Origin: JBEEMU01 sp043778315
Lineage (GTDB): Bacteria > Bacteroidota > Bacteroidia > Chitinophagales > Saprospiraceae
Assembly (NCBI GenBank): GCA_043778315.1
Contig: JAYWGJ010000393.1
Span: forward strand, 1-13,619
DNA: 13,619 nt
Reading direction: 5' to 3'
A program made the translations under genes and the position numbers. Below the pieces are notes generated by a model. That model did no database searches and was not told where the DNA came from. It saw only the letters and a program-made list of their open reading frames with translations. Positions 1 through 6,044 of the stretch are shown here, one piece after another; position 1 is the first letter of the stretch, and each line of letters opens with the position of its first letter.

Positions 1-267
1 CTCGACGGGCTGCAAATACCCGAAAAAGGCTTGATACTTTACTCCGATTGGGGCGCGCCGAAAAGCAAACGCGGCGTGATATTGCGCTACGACACCAAAA
101 CCGAAATGTCGCGCCCTGTGCCGTTGCACCGCACGTTCGGCGGACCCGCCGATTTTATTTTCGATAACGAAACCGCTTGTTTTTATATTCCGTTGATGAC
201 CGAAAATAAGCTCTGGATAGAGCAAGTAGCAGGTATTTTGACCGATGTGGATATTATAAAAGATTGA
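1..267 (+). CDS. C-terminal part of a beta-propeller protein (SMP-30/gluconolactonase-like), 5' end outside the window
   Basis: The frame is open from base 1, giving 88 visible residues and a TGA stop at 265-267; the true start lies upstream. The fragment reads like the last blades of a six-bladed propeller: a 'DGLQIPEKGLILYSDW' strand followed by 'GVILRYD' and 'GPADFIFD...FYIPL', the alternating strand-turn pattern of SMP-30/gluconolactonase/LRE or NHL propellers in which an acidic loop often binds a metal. Members hydrolyse lactones or have no known substrate, and many in Bacteroidota are exported; neither property can be judged here because the N-terminus and most metal ligands are missing. 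The gene converges on the cytidine deaminase gene and shares its hairpin terminator. The TTG at 31 is in frame but is not a credible start, because the coding pattern continues upstream of it. The fold class is moderately secure; the specific function is not. Confidence 0.6.
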   Translation, partial: LDGLQIPEKGLILYSDWGAPKSKRGVILRYDTKTEMSRPVPLHRTFGGPADFIFDNETACFYIPLMTENKLWIEQVAGILTDVDIIKD

Positions 268-277
268 TTATAAAAAA

Positions 278-331
278 TTACAACTAAAAACGCTCGTATT
301 CTACCAAAAATACGAGCGTTTTTAGTTGTAA
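278..331. terminator. Bidirectional intrinsic terminator, perfect 23-bp hairpin
   Basis: Arms 278-300 and 309-331 are exact reverse complements (23 bp) around the 8-nt loop CTACCAAA. The core ACGCTCGTA is GC-containing, and on each strand the arm ends in an A/T-rich stretch, so either transcript ends in a U-containing tail. It lies 11 bp after the propeller stop and 14 bp after the cytidine deaminase stop, as expected of a terminator shared by two converging genes. Confidence 0.88.
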
Positions 332-344
332 CCAAGCCAATCCG

Positions 345-863
345 CTACAAAAAAGCGGCATCGAACGAAAGCGGCAAAATCTCCTTTACGGACGCAATTT
401 TCCAAATCACGCCTTTTTCGCCCTGCATAATCACCCGTATCGCTTGCCGATACCGCGACTCCGTTTCGGCTATCACCTGTCGGCACGCGCCGCAAGGCGT
501 GACGGGCATCTGCAATACTTGCTGGTAAGCCTTTGCGGTGATAGCGATAGCTACGGGCGGAACGTTCGGATAGACCGACGAAGCCGCCGCAAGCGCGGTG
601 CGCTCGGCACACATACACATCGAGTAGGCGGCGTTTTCTTGGTTCGTGCCGACCACCGTTTTGCCGTTCGCTAACAACACCGCCGCCCCAACCTTGAAGT
701 TGGAGTACGGCGCGTAAGCATCGTCGAGCGTTTCGTGCGCCAGGCGCAACAACGCCTGGTCGGCAACGGGCAATTCTGCCGCGTCGTTATATTCGTTAAT
801 ATTAATTTGTAACTGCAATTGGCGAGTTTCTTCTGGTTTGGGTTTGGAGCGGTACGCGAACAT
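345..863 (-). CDS. cdd: Cytidine deaminase
   Basis: Cytosolic zinc enzyme of pyrimidine salvage that deaminates cytidine and deoxycytidine to uridine and deoxyuridine. The 172-residue product carries the family signature. 'YSNFKVGAAV' lies at residues 53-62, the ribose-binding 'GTNQENAAY' at 72-80, 'CAERTA' at 85-90 (C85 zinc ligand, E87 general acid/base), and 'PCGACRQ' at 123-129 (C124 and C127 zinc ligands). Three Cys ligands are typical of the small tetrameric type. Small bacterial enzymes are about 130-140 residues; this one has about 30 extra N-terminal residues (Lys/Gln/Asn-rich), as in other Bacteroidota-like forms. The ATG at 861-863 is the only start covering the conserved region; no ribosome binding site is seen. 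The gene is divergent from the HMG-CoA reductase across 254 bp of AT-rich DNA. A TACCTTTG box (minus strand, 1008-1015) fits the Bacteroidota -7 consensus but has no -33 partner. Confidence 0.95.
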   Translation of the reverse strand: MFAYRSKPKPEETRQLQLQININEYNDAAELPVADQALLRLAHETLDDAYAPYSNFKVGAAVLLANGKTVVGTNQENAAYSMCMCAERTALAAASSVYPNVPPVAIAITAKAYQQVLQMPVTPCGACRQVIAETESRYRQAIRVIMQGEKGVIWKIASVKEILPLSFDAAFL

Positions 864-1117
864 AGCCTGGGGTTTTGTTTTTGTTAAAATCTAATATATC
901 ATTTCAATTACTTAGTAGATGCAAAAAACAGGCAATACGTTGTTTCTATGATAAAAAAATGACAGTTTTTTTTGTTCGCAACATTGATAAAAACTATCAC
1001 TTCTCATCAAAGGTAATTAAATTTTTGATTTTTGATTAATAATACTAAAAAAATGCCTATTATTGGGCTTTAATTACTTTTTTTCAAATATCCAATTACT
1101 TAAAAAAATAATCCCTT

Positions 1118-2665
1118 ATGCTAATCCCAAGTCTCGTACTCAAACAGTTGTACACGTTTCAGAGCCTAAAAAACACCGATACGGGTGTTCGCTTTTCGCT
1201 CAAAAACCGCCTTAGCGATGCCACTTTCACGGAGCTACTCAGCGTCAAACTCGGCGGTAAAGACGTGCCGCTCGCCGCTATTTCGCTACTTATGGAGGAC
1301 GGAACGGTGCTGCATAGTCGCGCTATTTCGGAGGCGAACGCGGTCGCTTTTGCGCTCAAACAGACCTTAGTGGTGCAGTGCGCTATCGAGCAGTTGCCGT
1401 TAGGCAAACACGCCATCGAGGTCACATTTCGCGCCAAGCCGTTTGGTAAACTGACGCTTAAAGTAGATGACTCGATACAAGAAACGCCCGAGGATTTTGT
1501 CCGTATTCCGCGCGATAGCAAGGACGATTATAGCCCCGAAGCCATCAAAACGCGCCAAGATTTCTTGAAAGAAAAAACGGGCGTAGCCGTGCAGCACATC
1601 GACAAATACTCGTTCGACCCACATACGACGAACGGCAACGTAGAGCATTTTACAGGTGTAGCGCAAATTCCTATCGGTTTGGCTGGACCTATTCTCATCA
1701 ACGGCGAACACGCAAAAGGCGAGTTTATAGTGCCGTTGGCAACCACCGAGGGTACGCTCGTCGCGTCGTATAATAGAGGTATAAAAGTGCTGAACCTTTG
1801 CGGCGGCGTGGTCTGCACGGTGGTAGATGACGTGATGCAACGCGCACCCGTTTTTGTTTTTGACGACGCTCGCGGCGCGCGCGATTTTATAGCATGGGTA
1901 CAAGAAAATTTTGATAAAATAGCCGAAGAAGCGAACGCAACAACCCGCGTGGGCAAACTAAAATATATCGACCCTTATATCGCAAGCAAATTTGCGTACC
2001 TGCGGTTCAACTACACTACGGGCGACGCGGCGGGTCAAAACATGGTCGGACGCGCCACTTTTGCGGCGTGTTCTTGGATATTGGAGGCGTACAAAACCTT
2101 CGCTATCCGCCATTTTTACCTGGAGTCGAACCTCGCAACCGATAAAAAAGCATCGCAAGTAAACATCATGCACACACGCGGAAAGCGCGTGACCGCCGAG
2201 TGCGTACTCCGTCGCGACGTGCTGCTGCAACACATGCGGGTAGAGCCGAAAGCCTTGTTTTACCACGCTGGCATAGCCAATGTAGGCGCGATACTTTCGG
2301 GCGCGAACAATAACGGACTGCATTCCGCCAACGGAATTACCGCTATATTTATGGCTACGGGACAAGACGTTGCGAACGTGTCGGAGTCGTCGGCGGGCAT
2401 CGTGTACACGCACCTCAACGACGACGGCGACCTCTACATTTCTATCACAATACCGTCGCTCATCATCGCTACTTATGGCGGCGGAACGGGTTTGGCGACG
2501 CAGCGCGAATGCTTAGAAATCATGGATTGTTACGGCAACGACCGCGCCAAAAAATTAGCGGAAATCATAGCTGGCGTGGTTTTGGCAGGCGAAATATCCT
2601 TAGCCTCGGCTATCTCCTCGTCAGACTGGGTGTCGTCGCACGAGCAGTACGGACGCAACCGATAA
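1118..2665 (+). CDS. Hydroxymethylglutaryl-CoA reductase (class I-like) with an extra N-terminal domain
   Basis: Reduces HMG-CoA to mevalonate with NAD(P)H, the committed step of the mevalonate route to isoprenoids. The catalytic part (about residues 135-515 of 515) has the substrate loop 'TGVAQIPIGLAGP' (179-191), 'TTEGTLVAS' with catalytic E211, 'GDAAGQNM' (302-309), 'TDKKASQVN' with catalytic K343, 'TGQDVANVSESS' with D417, the glycine-rich 'YGGGTGLATQ', and a C-terminal 'SHEQYGRNR' with catalytic H508. The DKK motif and the terminal SHxxxxNR match class I (eukaryote/archaea-like) better than class II (Pseudomonas mevalonii type). There are no transmembrane anchor segments, so the enzyme should be soluble. 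Residues 1-130 are extra: beta-rich and not recognised. The ATG at 1118 follows AT-rich sequence without a Shine-Dalgarno. A long hairpin follows the stop. No other mevalonate gene is in the window. Confidence 0.93.
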   Translation: MLIPSLVLKQLYTFQSLKNTDTGVRFSLKNRLSDATFTELLSVKLGGKDVPLAAISLLMEDGTVLHSRAISEANAVAFALKQTLVVQCAIEQLPLGKHAIEVTFRAKPFGKLTLKVDDSIQETPEDFVRIPRDSKDDYSPEAIKTRQDFLKEKTGVAVQHIDKYSFDPHTTNGNVEHFTGVAQIPIGLAGPILINGEHAKGEFIVPLATTEGTLVASYNRGIKVLNLCGGVVCTVVDDVMQRAPVFVFDDARGARDFIAWVQENFDKIAEEANATTRVGKLKYIDPYIASKFAYLRFNYTTGDAAGQNMVGRATFAACSWILEAYKTFAIRHFYLESNLATDKKASQVNIMHTRGKRVTAECVLRRDVLLQHMRVEPKALFYHAGIANVGAILSGANNNGLHSANGITAIFMATGQDVANVSESSAGIVYTHLNDDGDLYISITIPSLIIATYGGGTGLATQRECLEIMDCYGNDRAKKLAEIIAGVVLAGEISLASAISSSDWVSSHEQYGRNR

Positions 2666-2680
2666 TCAAATATATTGTTA

Positions 2681-2734
2681 AAGATGCGTATTTGCTGCCG
2701 TCGTTTGCAACGAATGGTGGCGAATACGCATCTT
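2681..2734 (+). terminator. Long hairpin terminator after the HMG-CoA reductase gene
   Basis: AAGATGCGTATT (2681-2692) pairs perfectly with AATACGCATCTT (2723-2734). Inside, TGCTGCC (2693-2699) pairs with GGTGGCG (2716-2722) using G-U wobbles, and TCGTT (2701-2705) pairs with AACGA (2709-2713) around a 3-nt loop. A seven-T run follows at 2746-2752. It starts 15 bp after the stop codon. Structure is read directly from the sequence; terminator activity is inferred. Confidence 0.75.
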
Positions 2735-2794
2735 ATAGATACATATTTTTTTGTTGTAACAAAGACAAAAGCAATTCATTTTAATACTAATTTT

Positions 2795-3769
2795 TTGATT
2801 ATCCAAACCTATCGTTTATTCTTTTTTTGCTTGGCGCAATGCTTAGTAGTAATTTTGCGTGCGCAGCCGTCCGCAAACCTGAAGCCTGTAAGTAGCGCGC
2901 CGAACGAAATTTTCCGCGCGGCGCGTGCGCACTACGACGCAGGTAAATACAAGGAAGCGGAGGCGGAATATACGCAAGTGATGCGGCTCGGGCTGCGCAA
3001 CGGCGACGTATATATAGGTAGGGCGCGGGCGTATTACGCGCTCGGGCTGAAGCCCGAAGCCTTCGCCGACCTCACGCAAGTAGTGGAAAACGAGCCGCAA
3101 AACAAAATTGCTTTTTACTTGCGCGGTACGGTTCGGTACGACCTCGGCGACCTCGACGGCGCGGTAGAAGACTACACCAAAACCATCAAGTTAAGTCCAG
3201 CGCAAGCCGAAGCCTATAACGATAGAGGCAACGCTTACCTCAGTTTGGGCAAAATTCAGCTTGCGCTAACCGATTTTAATAAGGCAATAGCCTTGGATAA
3301 AAATTACGCAAAAGCGTACTGCAATAGAGGTTGCGCCTACTTCGAACTCACCGATTACGCCGCGTCTGTAGCCGACCACACTACCGCTATCGCGCTCAAA
3401 GCGGACTACGCGGAGGCGTTTCACAATCGCGGTTTAGCGTTATTACTACAAAAAAATATAGCCGACGCACTCGCCGATGTCAATAAATCGTTGGAGTTGC
3501 GACCCGATTTTGCGGAGGCTTACGACTCTCGCGGCTTGATACACCTCACTATGAAACAGCCCGATGAAGCGATTGCGGATTTTACGAAAAGTATCGAGAT
3601 GAAACACCCAAATCTGTACGTTCCCTATACCAATAGAGGCGTAGCGTTGGAGCTGAAAGGCGAATGTTCGGCGGCTGTCGCCGATTATCTGCACGCCTTA
3701 GACCTTTATAAAGCGTATCAGCGTGCCAAAAATTATTTGGCGGCTTTGATGCCAAAATGTAAGGCGTAA
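2795..3769 (+). CDS. Exported tetratricopeptide repeat (TPR) protein, eight repeats
   Basis: Almost the whole mature protein is eight consecutive 34-residue TPRs with a regular 'AEAYxxRGxAYxxLGxxxxAxxDFxKAIxLxPxx' pattern, forming a superhelical protein-binding scaffold. No catalytic domain is present. I place the start at TTG 2795: it gives 'MIIQTYRLFFFCLAQCLVV' followed by 'ILRA|QP', a credible Sec signal peptide with cleavage before Gln, so the protein is probably periplasmic. The same frame is open upstream to TTG 2675 and contains ATGs at 2684 and 2714, but that stretch is inside the upstream terminator hairpin and encodes no hydrophobic leader at its N-terminus. A TTG start is unusual for this group, so the start is uncertain. 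The stop TAA (3767-3769) overlaps the first bases of the palindromic array. No partner can be named; such proteins often scaffold envelope complexes. Confidence 0.82.
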   Translation: MIIQTYRLFFFCLAQCLVVILRAQPSANLKPVSSAPNEIFRAARAHYDAGKYKEAEAEYTQVMRLGLRNGDVYIGRARAYYALGLKPEAFADLTQVVENEPQNKIAFYLRGTVRYDLGDLDGAVEDYTKTIKLSPAQAEAYNDRGNAYLSLGKIQLALTDFNKAIALDKNYAKAYCNRGCAYFELTDYAASVADHTTAIALKADYAEAFHNRGLALLLQKNIADALADVNKSLELRPDFAEAYDSRGLIHLTMKQPDEAIADFTKSIEMKHPNLYVPYTNRGVALELKGECSAAVADYLHALDLYKAYQRAKNYLAALMPKCKA

Positions 3770-3863
3770 CGGTGTGCGGGTTTAAACCTGCATTTATCTT
3801 ATTTTATGCGGGTTTAAACCCGCATTTATCTTATTTTATGCGGGTTTAAACCCGCACACCGTT
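3768..3863. repeat. Three-copy 32-bp palindromic array, probable terminator of the TPR gene
   Basis: The palindrome GCGGGTTTAAACCCGC occurs at 3808-3823 and 3840-3855, with a one-base variant at 3776-3791 (CCTGC instead of CCCGC). Copies are separated by two identical 16-bp spacers ATTTATCTTATTTTAT (3792-3807, 3824-3839), so the period is exactly 32 bp. The outer ends extend the symmetry: AACGGTGTG (3768-3776) is the reverse complement of CACACCGTT (3855-3863). The RNA could fold as three small hairpins or as one large one. The plus-strand sequence then runs into TTTTATTTA, consistent with termination of the TPR transcript. Confidence 0.85.
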
Positions 3864-3871
3864 TTATTTAG

Positions 3872-3918
3872 AAAAAAACTATACCTAATTGATTGTAAAT
3901 CAAATACATATAGTTTTC
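3872..3918 (-). terminator. Intrinsic terminator of hpd
   Basis: AAAACTATA (3875-3883) pairs with TATAGTTTT (3909-3917), and inside TTGATT pairs with AATCAA around GTA. On the minus strand the hairpin is followed by a run of seven T (A-run at 3872-3878 on plus). It lies about 40 bp beyond the hpd stop. The stem is AT-rich, hence moderate confidence. Confidence 0.6.
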
Positions 3919-3959
3919 TATAAATAAACAAATACGCCTTTTTGAAGCGCGGGTATATT

Positions 3960-5087
3960 TTATAAGTTGCCGCGCAAATCTTGCTCGCGCTCTATCGCCT
4001 CGAACAAGGCTTTAAAGTTGCCTTTGCCAAACGAGGTTGCGCCTTCGCGCTGAATAATCTCGAAAAACACAGTCGGGCGGTCTTGTAGCGGCTTCGTAAA
4101 AATCTGCAATAAGTAGCCGTCTTCGTCTCTATCCACCAAAATATTGAGTGCTTTGAGGGTCGCGAGGTCTTCGTTGATGCGTCCGACGCGCAACGGCACT
4201 TCGTCGTAATACGCATCAGGCACAACCAAAAAATCCACGCCGTTTTTGCGCAATTCTGTCACCGTTTTGATGATGCTTTTGGTCGCGATAGCGATGTGTT
4301 GCACGCCCGATCCTTTATAAAAGTCGATATATTCCTCTATTTGCGACTTCTTTTTGCCTTCGGCAGGCTCGTTTATCGGAAATTTGACGTAGCCGTTGCC
4401 GTTGCTCACCACTTTCGACATCAGCGCGGTGTATTCCGTAGAAATATCCTTGTCGTCAAAAGTTATCAACAAATTAAAGCCCATCACTTGGCGGTAATAA
4501 TCCACCCATTTGTTCATTTCGCCCCAGCCGACGTTACCTACGCAATGGTCGACAAATTCTAAACCGATATTTTGGACTTCGCGGAACGATTTGCGCGGCA
4601 CAAAACCAGGCATAAACGCGCCCGAATAGTTGCGGCGTTCTACGAAAGTATGCCAAGTATCGCCGTAGGTTTTGATAGCCGAAAGGACTACTTCGCCGTG
4701 TTCGTCGGTGATTACACGAGGTTCCATGGTGCTTTCTGCGCCACGCGAGACCGCTATTTCCCACGACTCGCGGGCATCATCGACCCACAAAGCAAGCACT
4801 TTTACGCCATCGCCGTGTAGCTGAACGTGTTGATTAACAGGGTGTTCGGGCTGCAACGCCGCCGTAATCACAAAGCGTATTTTGCCTTGTTGCAACACAT
4901 AGGAACAGGTGTCGCGCTCACCCGTTTCGGGTCCGCGATACGCTACGCACTCAAACCCGAACGCTTGTTGGTAAAAGTAAGCGGCTTGTTTGGCGTTGCC
5001 CACATAAAACTCGATATGGTCGGTGCCGAGCAACGGAAACGCGTCTTTCACTGCCGTTTTCACATTTTCTGCAATTAAAGTATCCAT
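3960..5087 (-). CDS. hpd: 4-hydroxyphenylpyruvate dioxygenase
   Basis: Fe(II) dioxygenase that converts 4-hydroxyphenylpyruvate to homogentisate, the second step of aerobic tyrosine degradation (and of pyomelanin formation where homogentisate accumulates). At 375 residues it matches the family's usual 350-390. It has two vicinal-oxygen-chelate domains: an N-terminal one starting 'GTDHIEFYVGNAKQAAYFY' (21-39) and a catalytic C-terminal one with the facial triad H181 ('VDHCVGN'), H264 ('GVQHIAIAT') and E343 ('FFEIIQREG'). The C-terminal 'GATSFGKGNFKALFEAIE' is the family's gate helix. The ATG at 5085-5087 gives the expected N-terminus. It is probably transcribed alone: a TAAGTTTG box lies 40 bp upstream and a terminator follows. 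Homogentisate dioxygenase and fumarylacetoacetase, the usual pathway partners, are not in the window. Confidence 0.96.
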   Translation of the reverse strand: MDTLIAENVKTAVKDAFPLLGTDHIEFYVGNAKQAAYFYQQAFGFECVAYRGPETGERDTCSYVLQQGKIRFVITAALQPEHPVNQHVQLHGDGVKVLALWVDDARESWEIAVSRGAESTMEPRVITDEHGEVVLSAIKTYGDTWHTFVERRNYSGAFMPGFVPRKSFREVQNIGLEFVDHCVGNVGWGEMNKWVDYYRQVMGFNLLITFDDKDISTEYTALMSKVVSNGNGYVKFPINEPAEGKKKSQIEEYIDFYKGSGVQHIAIATKSIIKTVTELRKNGVDFLVVPDAYYDEVPLRVGRINEDLATLKALNILVDRDEDGYLLQIFTKPLQDRPTVFFEIIQREGATSFGKGNFKALFEAIEREQDLRGNL

Positions 5088-5126
5088 TTTTATTAGTTTT
5101 TTATTAGTATAAATATTTTATTGTGA

Positions 5127-5134
5127 CAAACTTA
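5127..5134 (-). promoter_or_regulatory. Candidate -7 promoter element of hpd
   Basis: On the minus strand this reads TAAGTTTG, an exact match to the Bacteroidota -7 consensus TAnnTTTG, giving a leader of about 35 nt. The nearest upstream TTTG (5160-5163) is 25 bp away, slightly beyond the 17-23 bp reported for this group. The same bases form one arm of a 7-bp inverted repeat (5128-5134 with 5144-5150), which could be an operator or chance in AT-rich DNA. Confidence 0.4.
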
Positions 5135-5175
5135 CTTTTAAATTAAGTTTATTTTTTTACAAAATAAGCAAAAAA

Positions 5176-5994
5176 TTAGCCTATAAAATGTTTCGTATCG
5201 TCATTTCCGCCGTCGGTAGTATAGACGGAGAGGTCGGTGAGGTCGGCGAATACGGCGTACAGTGAACAGTAAAACGCTACCGTTGTGAATAATGTACCGA
5301 TAAAACACGCTAAAATCGAAATTCCAATAATAAAATTCCAAACGATGACAAACAGTATAAGGTAACCAAAGTTAGCCGCTATTAGTCTGCCGCTCGCTTG
5401 CAGCCCATCCCAAAAGCTCATTCCATAAAATACAACAAAATATTTGCCAAAAGCAGAAAATGCAGCTATAAGCATTATCGCAATACTGCAAATCGCTACA
5501 ATAGCAATATTTGCAGCCGTAAATGCCTCTTTCATGGTATCTATGAATATTTGCGACTCCGCTTCGTCTATTTTACCCTGCGGAGCATTCTGTATCATGT
5601 CCCAAATACCCATTTTTATCAATAATATGTATAACATTGGTGCTAAAAACACAAAAATCATACATAAAATGACTAATTGTTGCAATGCAAGTTCTTTAAA
5701 ATGGTCAAAACCCTTAAAAAAATCGTTGAAAGTATAAGAAATATTGTGTTTGATGCGATGCGCGACAATTGCAAACCCAATAATTAAAGCAGGCGAGACG
5801 ATTGAACCCATCAGTCCGCCTACAAAAGGTACAAATTGTATCGCAATGGAAATAAAGCCCATCAAAAAAAAGTAACCAATAAAGCCACCCCAGTTTTGCT
5901 TGGCGATATTGTAGCCTTCGCTAACATAGTCGGAGATACGGAAAGGGCGGTTCGCGTCGAGCGCGGCTTGTACATGGTAAGGAACGTTAGCCAT
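5176..5994 (-). CDS. Multi-pass inner membrane protein of unknown function
   Basis: The 272-residue product begins with a soluble stretch ('RPFRISDYVSEGYNIAKQNW', 16-35) and then has about six hydrophobic segments: roughly 37-57, 60-79, 106-127, 160-182, 209-229 and 230-250, followed by a polar tail. Two repeated halves are suggested: each has an amphipathic 'xxxxF/DFFKGF...' or 'SFWDGLQASGRLIAANFG' segment leading into hydrophobic helices. This layout resembles the poorly characterised DUF975 / glycerophosphodiester-phosphodiesterase membrane-domain group of Bacteroidota, but I cannot assign a family with certainty. No catalytic or transport motif is visible. It lies 50 bp downstream of the rpn gene on the same strand with no clear terminator between them, so co-transcription is possible. 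Start at ATG 5992-5994. Confidence 0.75.
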   Translation of the reverse strand: MANVPYHVQAALDANRPFRISDYVSEGYNIAKQNWGGFIGYFFLMGFISIAIQFVPFVGGLMGSIVSPALIIGFAIVAHRIKHNISYTFNDFFKGFDHFKELALQQLVILCMIFVFLAPMLYILLIKMGIWDMIQNAPQGKIDEAESQIFIDTMKEAFTAANIAIVAICSIAIMLIAAFSAFGKYFVVFYGMSFWDGLQASGRLIAANFGYLILFVIVWNFIIGISILACFIGTLFTTVAFYCSLYAVFADLTDLSVYTTDGGNDDTKHFIG

Positions 5995-6044
5995 AAATAA
6001 GGATTTTTTTGATTAAGAATATGGTTTATGAAATATATATTTAT

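Noticed and set aside
864..1117. Riboswitch or small RNA in the gap between cytidine deaminase and HMG-CoA reductase genes
   Set aside because: The gap is plain AT-rich sequence with no recognisable aptamer or stable GC-containing hairpin; a TATTATTG box at 1058-1065 is one base off the -7 consensus and too weak to call.
2509..2784. Plus-strand 91-residue frame across the end of the HMG-CoA reductase
   Set aside because: It overlaps the conserved C-terminal catalytic region of the reductase in another frame and continues into the terminator hairpin.
2828..2846. Lipoprotein signal for the TPR protein ('LAQC')
   Set aside because: The residue before Cys is Gln rather than Gly/Ala/Ser, and a normal signal peptidase I site (LRA|Q) follows.
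3776..3855. Possible mini-CRISPR (palindromic repeats with regular spacing)
   Set aside because: The two spacers are identical, the repeat is only 16 bp, and no cas genes are present.
4534..4764. Several open frames on both strands inside hpd and inside the HMG-CoA reductase gene
   Set aside because: They are shadows of well-conserved coding sequences in GC-rich DNA, with no own family resemblance.
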